In this document: in pieces, positions 39,789 to 48,758 of the stretch
Layout of the letters: the number at the start of each line of letters is the position of its first letter
Numbering within the stretch: the first letter of the stretch is position 1
NCBI GenBank assembly: GCA_902773635.1
Contig: CACYFH010000004.1
Coordinates: forward strand, 55,050-119,049
Reading direction: 5' to 3'
DNA: 64,000 bases
Origin: an uncultured Ruminococcus sp.
GTDB taxonomy: Bacteria > Bacillota > Clostridia > Oscillospirales > Acutalibacteraceae
The notes under the pieces: model-generated
The model's input: only the letters and a program-made list of their open reading frames with translations
Told to the model about the DNA's origin: nothing
Database searches by the model: none
Made by a program: the position numbers and the translations under genes

Positions 39789-41054
39789 ATTGTCCTCGAT
39801 CTTCACCGTGATCGTTTTCAGGTCGGGGTTCTCGTCGAGCTGTTTTCTCGTCAGGACGATCTGCTCCATCTCACCGGGCGCGATCACGCGCTTCTTCTTA
39901 TGTTGTACGCGCTCGCCGTCGAAATACACGCTCACGAACGCGTCCTTGTACACGTCGCCGACGCGGAAGCGCACCGTCACCTTATCCGCGACGCGGTCGG
40001 GGTGAACGGTCACGGGCACGGTATAGCGCACGCCGCTCTCGGCTTTCAGCGCGATCTCTCTGCCGCCGTCCGCCGCGATCTCACCGCGCACGAACCTCGC
40101 CGCCGTCTCGCCCGCCTTCGCGGCTTCCTCGGAAACGTAGTCCACCAGATCGTGCACATGGAGCACGTTGCCGCAGGCGAACACGCCGGGGATATTGGTC
40201 TCCAAGCTCTCGTTGACGACGGGGCCGCCCGTCACGGGGCTGAGCTGTACGCCCGCGGCGGTGCTCAACTCGTTCTCCGGGATCAGACCGCAGGAGAGCA
40301 GGAGGGTGTCGCAGGTGTAGCGCTCCTCGGTGCCCTTGATGGGTCGCCTGTCAGCGCCGACCTCGGCGATCGTGACCGCCGTGATGTGCTCCTTGCCCTC
40401 GATGTCCACGACCGTGTGACTGAGCCTCAGCGGAATGCCGAAGTCGTCAAGACACTGGACGATATTACGCTTGAGACCGCCGGAATAGGGCATCAGCTCC
40501 GCGACGAGCTTCACCTTCGCGCCCTCCAAGGTCATGCGGCGCGCCATGATCAGACCGATGTCGCCCGAGCCTAAGATCACGACCTCCTTACCGGGCATAT
40601 AGCCCTCGATATTCACGAGACGCTGTGCCGTGCCCGCCGAGAAAATACCCGCCGGACGGTAGCCGGGGATATTCAAAGCGCCGCGCGGACGCTCGCGGCA
40701 GCCCATCGCGAGGATGACCGCCTTCGCGTCGATCTGGAACATGCCGTCCTCGCGGTTCATCGCGGTGACGACCCTGTCCTGTGAGATATCCATGACCATG
40801 GTGTTGAGTTTATATTCGATCTTTCTCTCAAAGACCTGCTTGATAAAGCGGTCAGCATACTCGGGGCCGGTCAGCTCCTCCTTGAAGGTGTGCAGACCGA
40901 AGCCGTTGTGGATACACTGGTTGAGGATGCCGCCGAGCTGTTCGTCACGCTCGAGGATGAGCACGTCCTTTGCGCCGCTGTCATACGCCGCGACTGCCGC
41001 CGCCAATCCTGCGGGGCCGCCGCCGACGATCACGATATCATACTGTTGTTTCAT
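39786..41054 (-). CDS. NAD(P)/FAD-dependent oxidoreductase of the glycerol operon
   Basis: A 422-residue pyridine-nucleotide disulfide oxidoreductase-like flavoprotein. The N-terminal FAD site is IVIVGGGPAGLAAAVAAYDSG, the middle NAD site EVVILGSGDIGLIMARRM, and the second FAD contact GVFACGNVLHVHDLVDYVSE. It contains INQCIHNG-type cysteine near residue 50 (GGILNQCIHNGFG). It probably works with the upstream GlpA/O-like enzyme and DUF1667 to oxidise glycerol-3-phosphate anaerobically, like GlpB by position though not by fold. The ATG at 41054 is chosen; a GTG at 41063 is too near the ribosome site. The C-terminus ends EDN-TAG in a repeat. Confidence 0.88.
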   Translation of the reverse strand: MKQQYDIVIVGGGPAGLAAAVAAYDSGAKDVLILERDEQLGGILNQCIHNGFGLHTFKEELTGPEYADRFIKQVFERKIEYKLNTMVMDISQDRVVTAMNREDGMFQIDAKAVILAMGCRERPRGALNIPGYRPAGIFSAGTAQRLVNIEGYMPGKEVVILGSGDIGLIMARRMTLEGAKVKLVAELMPYSGGLKRNIVQCLDDFGIPLRLSHTVVDIEGKEHITAVTIAEVGADRRPIKGTEERYTCDTLLLSCGLIPENELSTAAGVQLSPVTGGPVVNESLETNIPGVFACGNVLHVHDLVDYVSEEAAKAGETAARFVRGEIAADGGREIALKAESGVRYTVPVTVHPDRVADKVTVRFRVGDVYKDAFVSVYFDGERVQHKKKRVIAPGEMEQIVLTRKQLDENPDLKTITVKIEDN

Positions 41055-41055
41055 C

Positions 41056-42492
41056 TCATTCACCGTCCTTTGTACGCGCGTTGACGATATAGGAGCCGCC
41101 GCCGCTCTTGGTGACCTCAGTGAGGTCGACGCCCAGCTCGCGGCGCAGGATCTCCATGACCTTCGGGGAGCAGAAGCCCGCCTGACAGCGCCCCATGCCC
41201 GCGCGGGTGCGGCGCTTCACGCCGTCGAGCGAACGCGCGCCGACCGGTCGGCGGATCGCGTCGAGGATTTCGCCCTCCGTGACGCTCTCACAGCGGCAGA
41301 CAATCGTGCCGTAAGCAGGCTCGCGCTTGATCAGCTCGTTGCGCTCCTCTATGCTCAGCTTCTTGGGGTCGAGGATGTCCTTGCGCTCTGCGACAAAGCT
41401 CTCGTTCTCCTGCAAGCCTAATTTCTCCTTGATCAGACCCGCGATATGCACGCCGATCGCGGGAGCGGCGGTGAGTCCCGGGCTCTCCACGCCCGCACAG
41501 TTGAAGAAGCCGGGCGCGTCATCCGGCTCGCCGAGAACGAATTCATGACCGTCCTCATGGGCTCTGAGCCCCGCGAACGCCGTGATGACCTGTCTGACCG
41601 GCAGACCCTTCACGCTCATAGCGGACTTCGCGATCACGCTGTCCAGACCCTCTGCGGTGGTGGCGGTCGCCTCCTTGTCCTCGATATCAAAGGCAGTCGG
41701 GCCGACGATGGTGTTGCCGTGGACGGTCGGAGTGACCAGCACGCCCTTGCCCAGCTTCGTCGGGAGCTGGAAGATCGTGTGCTTCACATACCCGCCCGCC
41801 GAGCGGTCGAGCAGGATGTAGTCGCCGCGGCGCGGGGTGATGTGGAGCTTTCTTTGTGAGACCATATTATTGAACACGTCGGAGTACACGCCCGCCGCGT
41901 TCACGACCGCCGAAGCGGTAAACTCCTGTGAATCCGTGGCGACGCGCCATACGCCGTCCTCTGAATAAACCTTCTTGACCTCGGTATCAAAGAGGAACTC
42001 TGCGCCGTTGACGGCGGCGTTCTCCGCAAAGGCGATCGTCAGCTTGAAGGGACAGACGATACCCGCCGTCGGCGCATACAGCGCGCCGACAATGCCGTCC
42101 GCGATATGCGGCTCGAGCTCCAGCAGCTCCTCTCTGTTCAAAACGCGCAGCCCCTCCACGCCGTTGCGCTCACCGCGCTCGCGGAGCTTCTCAAGCTCCG
42201 GCAGCAGCGCCTCATCGTCACAGACGGTCAGCGAGCCGATGCGGTCAAAGGGCACGTCCAACTCCTTGCATACGTCGCCCATCATGCGGTTGCCCAGCAC
42301 GTTGAACTTCGCCATCAGCGTGCCGTTCTTCGCGTCGTAGCCGGAGTGGACGATCGCGGAATTCGCCTTGCTCGTCCCGGAGCAGACGTCCTCGTTCTTC
42401 TCGATCACGAGCACCCGCGCGTGATACTTTGTCAATTCTCTTGCAACAGCGCAACCGACAACGCCCGCGCCGATAATGATAATGTCGTACAT
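41056..42492 (-). CDS. FAD-dependent glycerol-3-phosphate dehydrogenase-like protein with BFD-type [2Fe-2S] domain
   Basis: A 478-residue DAO-family flavoenzyme related to anaerobic GlpA. The FAD fingerprint IIIIGAGVVGCAVARELTKY is at the start, followed by KANSAIVHSGYD. The C-terminal ~90 residues form a BFD-like domain with CRCESVTEGEILDAIRRPV and CQAGFCSPKV, giving four cysteines for an Fe-S cluster. The ATG at 42492 follows AAGGA by eight bases; ATGs at 42501 and 42510 are alternatives. It overlaps the next gene by one or two codons. Glycerol-3-phosphate as substrate is supported by the upstream glpK. Confidence 0.9.
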   Translation of the reverse strand: MYDIIIIGAGVVGCAVARELTKYHARVLVIEKNEDVCSGTSKANSAIVHSGYDAKNGTLMAKFNVLGNRMMGDVCKELDVPFDRIGSLTVCDDEALLPELEKLRERGERNGVEGLRVLNREELLELEPHIADGIVGALYAPTAGIVCPFKLTIAFAENAAVNGAEFLFDTEVKKVYSEDGVWRVATDSQEFTASAVVNAAGVYSDVFNNMVSQRKLHITPRRGDYILLDRSAGGYVKHTIFQLPTKLGKGVLVTPTVHGNTIVGPTAFDIEDKEATATTAEGLDSVIAKSAMSVKGLPVRQVITAFAGLRAHEDGHEFVLGEPDDAPGFFNCAGVESPGLTAAPAIGVHIAGLIKEKLGLQENESFVAERKDILDPKKLSIEERNELIKREPAYGTIVCRCESVTEGEILDAIRRPVGARSLDGVKRRTRAGMGRCQAGFCSPKVMEILRRELGVDLTEVTKSGGGSYIVNARTKDGE

Positions 42493-42510
42493 GTTGCTCA
42501 TCCTTCGCAC

Positions 42511-42542
42511 AATTAGGAATTAGGAATGAGGAATTAGGAATT
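42511..42542. repeat. Left heptad array flanking the four-helix-bundle gene
   Basis: AATTAGGAATTAGGAATGAG and GAATTAGGAATTC, pairing by complement with the array at 42925-42965. Confidence 0.8.
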
Positions 42543-42567
42543 CTCCGTAACCTCATGCCATCTTCCT

Positions 42568-42927
42568 TTATTTATCCTTTTCTTTTGTCGTCTTTGTAAT
42601 AGACGATAACAGCTTTCTTAATTCCTCGCAGTCTGCATAAATGGAAGAGTACTCCTGATTATTCAAATATGATGTTTCATACAGTAAATCAAGCCAATAC
42701 TTTGTTTCGGAGCACTCTTTGAACGCAATATATATCTTCGCCAAGAAATCTTTATCACTCATCGCACATATCGCCTCTGCGATATTGGCTCCGATACTCG
42801 TTCCGCTTTTCAAGAGTTGATTTGACATCACATACTCGTGTTTATCATTTCGCAGATACTGAAACAGCTTCACAATTCTGACCGCAAATTTCTTACTTTT
42901 TGTAAATACAACGTTTCCTTCTGTCAA
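42568..42927 (-). CDS. Four-helix-bundle protein of the 23S rRNA intervening-sequence (S23/Avd-like) family
   Basis: A 119-residue helical protein with family signatures KSKKFAVRIVKLFQYLR, QLLKSGTSIGANIAEAICAM, DFLAKIYIAFKECSETKYWL and LLYETSYL. Relatives are encoded inside intervening sequences of 23S rRNA genes and, as Avd, assist diversity-generating retroelements; stand-alone copies have no known function. The only in-frame start giving the full family length is a TTG at 42927, whose ribosome site would be the purine-rich repeat itself (GAGGAATTAGGAA). It is inserted between glpK and the glpA-like gene, with inverted heptad arrays on both sides, in an otherwise continuous operon. Lower GC than its neighbours. 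Confidence 0.88.
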   Translation of the reverse strand: MTEGNVVFTKSKKFAVRIVKLFQYLRNDKHEYVMSNQLLKSGTSIGANIAEAICAMSDKDFLAKIYIAFKECSETKYWLDLLYETSYLNNQEYSSIYADCEELRKLLSSITKTTKEKDK

Positions 42928-42965
42928 TTCCTAATTCCTCATTCCTAATTCCTAATTCCTCATTC
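42925..42965. repeat. Right heptad array flanking the four-helix-bundle gene
   Basis: AATTCCTAATTCCTCATTCC and TAATTCCTAATTCCTCATT, ending immediately at the glpK stop codon (42966). Confidence 0.8.
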
Positions 42966-44459
<1,494 letters not shown>

Positions 44460-44475
44460 TTACCTCCGTTTCTGC

Positions 44476-44507
44476 CTGTAGGGGACGACGCTCGCGACGT
44501 CCCGATC
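44476..44507. repeat. GTAGGGGACGACG hairpin repeat
   Basis: GTAGGGGACGACGCTCGCGA/CGTCCC, upstream of glpK. The rest of 44508-44612 shows only a TATAAT-like box on the minus strand and no clear -35. Confidence 0.5.
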
Positions 44508-44612
44508 GTAAGCTCTCACAGTTACAGCTATTATACCATTTTTGCCTCCTCTTTTTCTATCCTCAATAACGACAAGAATTCTCAGCGTTTTATGTACAAT
44601 ATGCCTTGTTTA

Positions 44613-44942
44613 ATGAGGAATGAGGAATGAGGAATTAGGAATTAGGTAAGCACTGATTAATTACAATGTCATTGCGAGGGCTTTAGCCCGTGGCAATCCC
44701 ACAATGAAGGGAACCGACGTTTCTGCCCCAATTTGTGGGATTCCCACGGTCGCTTAGTCGCTCCCTCGGAATGACTGCGAAAATGAAAACCGAATTAATC
44801 GTTGTTTACTTAGGAATTACTGGAAGCACTTCGTGTTTTGATTCCTGCTTGATAGAATGGAGACGCTTCAGTTCCATATAATAAACGGGTGTGGGCGGAG
44901 CCCACCCTTCATTCCTAATTCCTAATTCCTCATTCCTAACTG
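44613..44942. repeat. Large composite heptad-armed repeat
   Basis: Left heptad array 44613-44646; CATTGCGAGG/CATTCCGAGG palindrome 44647-44813 (intact form of the 39500 element); GGGTGTGGGC-type core with GAAGCACTTCGTGTTTTG (44814-44905); right heptad array to 44938. Two core types lie in tandem between one pair of arms. Confidence 0.75.
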
Positions 44943-44949
44943 TAATCGC

Positions 44950-44978
44950 TTGCCAAACTCTCCGCTTTCCGCTATAAT
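44950..44978 (+). promoter_or_regulatory. Promoter of the 2-hydroxyacid dehydrogenase gene
   Basis: TTGCCA (44950-44955), 17-bp spacer, TATAAT (44973-44978), immediately downstream of the repeat. Confidence 0.75.
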
Positions 44979-45008
44979 ACATCTGAAAGAAAGAATGGAG
45001 GGATCGGA

Positions 45009-45953
45009 ATGAAAATCATCCTGCCCGACGCCAAAACCGTCACTCAGGGCGACCTGAGCCTCGAGCCCCTGAAGGAGTTCGGCGAGGTCGTTGTCCGTCA
45101 GCTCACGCCGTATGACGAGATTGCCGAGGCTGTGCGCGACGCGGACATGATCATCTGCAACAAAACGCCCCTGAACGCAGAGACCCTGCGCCTCGCAGAC
45201 CACCTGAAATACATCGGTCTGTTCGCCACAGGGTACAACAACATTGATATTCCGTATTGTAAAGCGCACGGCGTCACCGTCTGCAACGCCGGCTCCTACA
45301 GCACCGACGCCGTGTGTCAGCATACCTTCGCGCTGATACTCGAGTGCATGAGCCGCGTCGGGAGCTACAACGCCTTCGTCCACGAGGGCGGCTGGAAGAA
45401 CAGCGCGACCTTCTCCCCCTTTGTGTTCCCGCTGGGTGAGCTCGCGGGCAAGACGCTCGGCATCATCGGCTACGGCTCGATCGGAAAAGCCGTCGAGCGC
45501 GTCGCCCTCGCCTTCAACATGAAGACCTTGAAGGTTCGCCGCCACGGCGAGATCGACCCCACCTTCGTCGACCTCGACACCCTGCTCAAAGAAAGCGACA
45601 TTATCACCGTACATTGTCCGCTGAACGAAAGCTCCCTGCACCTGATCGACGAGAAGGCGATCGCCAAAATGAAGGACGGCGCGATCTTCATCAACACCGC
45701 ACGCGGCGGCGTGATGGATGAGAACGCGGTCGCACAAGCGCTCAAAGAGGGCAAGCTCCGCTACGCGGGAATCGACGTCCTCGAGACCGAGCCGATGGCG
45801 CAGGACAACCCCCTCTGCGGGATCGAGAACTGCATCCTCACCCCGCACATCGCGTGGGCGCCGATGGAGACGCGCGAGCGCCTCATGACCATCGTCTGCG
45901 ATAACATCCGCGGCTTTTTAAACGGCAAGCCGAGGAACGTTGTCTCAAATTAG
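45009..45953 (+). CDS. D-2-hydroxyacid dehydrogenase (hydroxypyruvate/glycerate type)
   Basis: A 314-residue NAD-dependent dehydrogenase that interconverts a 2-keto acid and a D-2-hydroxy acid. The Rossmann motif is LGIIGYGSIGKAVERVALAF; catalytic Arg, Glu and His are in INTARGGVMDENAV, DVLETEPMAQDNPL and ILTPHIAWAPMETRERL. The closest family feel is glycerate dehydrogenase/hydroxypyruvate reductase, but substrate choice among this family is hard to read. The ATG follows GGAGGGATCGGA. A single gene with its own promoter; the final Asn-TAG is the first unit of the split repeat. Confidence 0.92.
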   Translation: MKIILPDAKTVTQGDLSLEPLKEFGEVVVRQLTPYDEIAEAVRDADMIICNKTPLNAETLRLADHLKYIGLFATGYNNIDIPYCKAHGVTVCNAGSYSTDAVCQHTFALILECMSRVGSYNAFVHEGGWKNSATFSPFVFPLGELAGKTLGIIGYGSIGKAVERVALAFNMKTLKVRRHGEIDPTFVDLDTLLKESDIITVHCPLNESSLHLIDEKAIAKMKDGAIFINTARGGVMDENAVAQALKEGKLRYAGIDVLETEPMAQDNPLCGIENCILTPHIAWAPMETRERLMTIVCDNIRGFLNGKPRNVVSN

Positions 45954-45990
45954 GAATGAGGAATGAGAAATTAGGAATTTTGGGAAACAC
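45950..45990. repeat. Left half of a heptad-armed element split by a cassette
   Basis: AATTAGGAATGAGGAATGAG, AAATTAGGAATTTT and then GGGAAACAC, where the intact element (27903) would continue TTCGTGTTTTT. The continuation occurs at 47132. Confidence 0.8.
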
Positions 45991-46080
45991 AATGGGGTGA
46001 GACTGCAACATGGACAATTACGCAGTTTAATGTCTATGAAGTTATGGGTGGCGTTTATTCTATGATTATGGAGTGGTGAT
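45991..46080 (+). pseudogene. C-terminal remnant of an unknown protein
   Basis: The 5' edge of the inserted cassette reads in one frame as WGETATWTITQFNVYEVMGG and VYSMIMEW, then TGA at 46076-46078. It has no start and appears to be the end of a gene cut off at the junction with the repeat. AT-rich, like the next ORF. Confidence 0.5.
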
Positions 46081-46083
46081 ATA

Positions 46084-46803
46084 GTGAAGAACAAAAGTAT
46101 ACACCTTATAATTGTACTTACTTTAATAATAGCATATTGTTTTAGTGTTCGAGCTACTGCAATGAATACTGGTTTCACCATTGATGATGTGAGTATTAAA
46201 GAACAGCAACAGTTTTTATCTAATATTAGTTTGTCTTTGTTAACTAATGAGCCTCCCAAAAAAACATTTGCTTGTTTCGATGTTAACGAGAATGGATTAA
46301 TAGCAATTGCATCCGGAAACTCTGAAAAAGAATATATAACAGTTTACGATAGAAACGGGATTTTTCAATTTGGATATAGTTTCAACTGTCATCAAAGCTT
46401 TGGTATTCAATGGGATAAAAATTTATTGAATATATACTTTGTTAGGAGTGATATAGCTGCTTCGTTTGACTACTTAGGTAAAAATATAGAAATATATCGA
46501 ATAGATGATACCATCGATAACAATGCATATTGGAATAATATCGTGTTTGCTAAAGAGAAAAAAGTGTTTAATCATAAATACTGTGCTAAAAACAGTAATA
46601 TATTTATGAGTTTATTCTCGTCTGATTTTTCCAAGCTAATTGATATAGATAACAATGGCGATGTTACAGTGGTATATGATGCGGGATCAGAGTACAGTAT
46701 TCATAGAGTTATAGTATATACTTCTGGAGTTTTGTTTGTTGTGTCTATAATTGTTATCATAATACTACAATATCGAAAAAAGAAAAAAGAATCCAAATCA
46801 TAA
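46084..46803 (+). CDS. Orphan membrane-anchored protein in an AT-rich cassette
   Basis: I do not recognise this 239-residue protein. The N-terminus has a signal-like hydrophobic helix (about 5-24), the middle ~170 residues are polar and beta-prone (CFDVNENGLIAIASGNSEK, EYITVYDRNGIFQFGYS), resembling a small propeller-like surface domain, and a second transmembrane helix (about 207-228) is followed by a Lys-rich tail. Its base composition is far more AT-rich than the flanking chromosome. It sits between a truncated gene end and an RHS/YD-repeat fragment, so it may be an immunity or accessory protein from a polymorphic toxin locus; this is inference from location. Confidence 0.7.
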   Translation: MKNKSIHLIIVLTLIIAYCFSVRATAMNTGFTIDDVSIKEQQQFLSNISLSLLTNEPPKKTFACFDVNENGLIAIASGNSEKEYITVYDRNGIFQFGYSFNCHQSFGIQWDKNLLNIYFVRSDIAASFDYLGKNIEIYRIDDTIDNNAYWNNIVFAKEKKVFNHKYCAKNSNIFMSLFSSDFSKLIDIDNNGDVTVVYDAGSEYSIHRVIVYTSGVLFVVSIIVIIILQYRKKKKESKS

Positions 46804-46812
46804 TCATTCTTT

Positions 46813-47128
46813 TTAACAGTATTTGAGTATTTGTTTGATAACGGCGGTAATATTACGGAAGAAAAGATTTATGATACTTCCGGCTCAACGCCTGTTTTAT
46901 CTTCAACTAACACCTATACCTATGGAGAACACTCTTGGGGCGATCTGCTGACTGAGTACAACGGCGATACCATCACCTATGATGAGATCGGTAATCCGCT
47001 TGGAAGGATTTTGAAGAGTATATTATAAAGAATTTTCAAAATTGGGATGGATATCAACCGCATTAACTCAATATAATGATTATCATTCAAATGCTTTGAT
47101 CTACAACACCGGTACGGTTACGATTAAA
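46813..47128 (+). pseudogene. RHS/YD-repeat protein fragment
   Basis: Reads FDNGGNITEEKIYDTSGS, NTYTYGEHSWGDLLTEYNGD and TITYDEIGNPL, the standard end of an RHS core, and then stops at 47028. Another frame continues YYKEFSKLGWISTALTQYND to the cassette edge. No upstream RHS core and no complete toxin are present, so this is a remnant of a polymorphic toxin gene. Confidence 0.8.
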
Positions 47129-47131
47129 TAT

Positions 47132-47250
47132 TTCGTGTTTTTGATTCCTGTTTGATAGAACGGAGACGTTTTAGTTCCATATATATAAAACGGGTGTGGG
47201 CGCAAGCCCACCATTCATTCCTAATTCCTAACTCCTAATTCCTCATTAAA
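47132..47250. repeat. Right half of the split heptad-armed element
   Basis: Resumes TTCGTGTTTTTGATTCCTG, then GGGTGTGGGCGCAAGCCCACC and a right arm of TTCCTAA/CTCCTAA units. It is the last copy of these repeat families in the window. Confidence 0.8.
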
Positions 47251-47293
47251 GGGCGATGTCCTTAGCGGAAAAAATGAAAACTGAATAGGATAC

Positions 47294-47328
47294 AAAAAAG
47301 CTGTCTTGAATAATCAAGGCAGCTTTTA
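47294..47328. terminator. Bidirectional hairpin terminator
   Basis: AAAAGCTGTCTTGA / TCAAGGCAGCTTTT stem with an ATAA loop. No gene is visible between 47250 and 47487. Confidence 0.75.
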
Positions 47329-47487
47329 GCTTGTAGTGATGAACAACTATGTAAGGTTGCAAACCCGTACACCCACTTGCAGCCTTGCAATCTTGCAACC
47401 TTAACAAGAAAAAACTACTATGCATTAACAAAGAGTAGGCCAACTAAAAGCTCTGATTGGAATTTGTAATCCAAGCGGAGGTTTTTG

Positions 47488-47516
47488 TGGACAAGCGATA
47501 CTTTTTCTGCTATCAT
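47488..47516 (+). promoter_or_regulatory. Promoter of the small cysteine-rich gene
   Basis: TGGACA (47488-47493), 17-bp spacer, TATCAT (47511-47516). Confidence 0.55.
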
Positions 47517-47565
47517 GATGACAGAGTTTTTCAAAAAACAGAACCGATCACAAGGAGGTCGTCTT

Positions 47566-47610
47566 ATGATGCCTGCGATAGGTGAAAGCATGCCAATTTT
47601 GGAGGGATAG
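47566..47610 (+). CDS. 14-codon ORF upstream of the cysteine-rich gene
   Basis: ATGATGCCTGCG... encodes MMPAIGESMPILEG and stops at TAG. AAGGAGG lies seven bases upstream, a better ribosome site than that of the next gene, and the stop overlaps the spacer of the next start (GGATAGCATG), suggesting translational coupling or a leader peptide. No homology is recognised. Confidence 0.4.
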   Translation: MMPAIGESMPILEG

Positions 47611-47611
47611 C

Positions 47612-47974
47612 ATGTTTGAAGTCTACAAATCACCTGATCCATTTGAAAGGTTTATCGAAATCTGTGATGAATGCATTGAAGAAATTAATATAGAGGCACA
47701 GAGAAAGCTATACAAAGAGAAAGATTTTAACTGCTTATACTGCCTCTACCACGAAAAACGATCAGGGTGTATGTATCACGTCTGTCTCTTGACACCGGAT
47801 AAAGCCGTCTGCGGATGTATGACTTTAGCATCTGCATGGCGATTTATTGCATTCGAAATTGATGATACAGACTTTATTGAAAAAGTCAATCAATACATTT
47901 ATAGCTGTAAGAGGAGGAAAGTCAATAATCTTTCACGGCTTCAATCACAAAGGTTCGTCCATCAGACCATGTGA
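47612..47974 (+). CDS. Small cysteine-rich protein, unknown
   Basis: A 120-residue protein that I do not recognise. It is acidic and helical at the N-terminus (PFERFIEICDECIEEINIEA) with a cysteine cluster in the middle (CLYCLYHEKRSGCMYHVC and CGC) that could bind metal. The ATG at 47612 follows GGAGGG. The last ~18 codons are antisense to a real-looking small ORF on the other strand, so its natural 3' end may have been lost. It lies in the decayed boundary region between the repeat-rich chromosome and the transporter cluster. Confidence 0.5.
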   Translation: MFEVYKSPDPFERFIEICDECIEEINIEAQRKLYKEKDFNCLYCLYHEKRSGCMYHVCLLTPDKAVCGCMTLASAWRFIAFEIDDTDFIEKVNQYIYSCKRRKVNNLSRLQSQRFVHQTM

Positions 47975-48053
47975 TCGTTCGAGGCAGCATATATCCGGTC
48001 GCATCAAAATCTGAATTGACCTTGACATATACTTTTCTGTATCCCTGCATCAT
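47922..48053 (-). CDS. Small protein fragment similar to ORFs near Y-family polymerases on mobile elements
   Basis: A 43-residue ORF, MMQGYRKVYVKVNSDFDATG then YMLPRTITWSDGRTFVIEAV. AAGGAG lies a few bases upstream of the ATG. It resembles the start of a ~90-residue protein I associate with UmuC-type genes on Clostridia elements (pattern KVYV-x-V-x-x-DF followed by P-x-x-I-x-W-x-DG). It is about half length, so probably truncated. Recollection of the family is approximate. Confidence 0.4.
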   Translation of the reverse strand: MMQGYRKVYVKVNSDFDATGYMLPRTITWSDGRTFVIEAVKDY

Positions 48054-48159
48054 CATTCTCCTTTCATTCGATACTTTATAGAACAAATGTACTACAAATA
48101 ATCATGAATGTCAATAGAACATTGCTATTTTTATATAGTAAATAAAGGAAAGAATATGC

Positions 48160-48380
48160 TATAATAGCGTTGCGAGGCAACTGAATAACTTAGTATGTGT
48201 TTTAATTGTAAAAAACACATACTCTTTTTCCGCATACTAAGTTATATAGGAAAGTTGTCTCGCAAACAATCGGAGCGATGTGTTTTTTGGCGTGGTTGCT
48301 TCGGTGACTGCGCTTTTTTATTGCATTTACAGCTCCGGTGTGGTATGATGATTATGCTACATAATAATAACTTAATATGA
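48160..48380 (+). promoter_or_regulatory. Leader-peptide/attenuator region with no downstream gene
   Basis: A TATAAT box (48160-48165), then GTTGCGAGGCAACT, a terminator-like hairpin AGTATGTGTTTT/AAAACACATACT followed by CTTTTT, and an alternative pairing ATAACTTAGTATG/CATACTAAGTTAT, closed by AGTTGTCTCGCAA. A small reading frame overlaps it. The arrangement is that of attenuators controlling antibiotic-resistance genes on conjugative elements, but no resistance gene follows. Confidence 0.5.
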
Positions 48381-48423
48381 CCTCGATTAAGCACAGGATA
48401 TAATCTGCCTATGCTTATTTGGT

Positions 48424-48660
48424 TTTGCTCTTGAGGAAGAGATCTCGACCGATGAGACCATCGCCGCGATCCATTACAAGGGCAAGATGGTCATGGTATG
48501 GACGGTCAACGAAGAAGACGATATAGAGTATTTCATGACAAGCGACGCCGACGCGATCATCTCCGATTCCGTGAAATTATCGGGCGAGATAAAAGAACAG
48601 CTCTCAAAGCGCACACCGCTTGAGATCATTCTTCAAAAGGCATACTCTATGATTCAGTAG
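48424..48660 (+). pseudogene. Glycerophosphodiester phosphodiesterase 3' fragment
   Basis: The frame reads EEEISTDETIAAIHYKGK, MVMVWTVNEEDDIEYFMTSD and ADAIISDSVKLSGEIKEQL, ending MIQ-TAG. The WTVNEEDD...DAIISD segment is the C-terminal signature of GDPD enzymes. There is no start codon and an in-frame stop lies just upstream, so about 80% of the gene is missing. Confidence 0.65.
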
Positions 48661-48758
48661 CGGTCAGAAATATCTATGTGTACGATACCGCTGCAAATGG
48701 GCTTTGAAAACATGAATTTCTTTAAGTTCAACCAATACTCAGAAAGGTTCTATAGACA

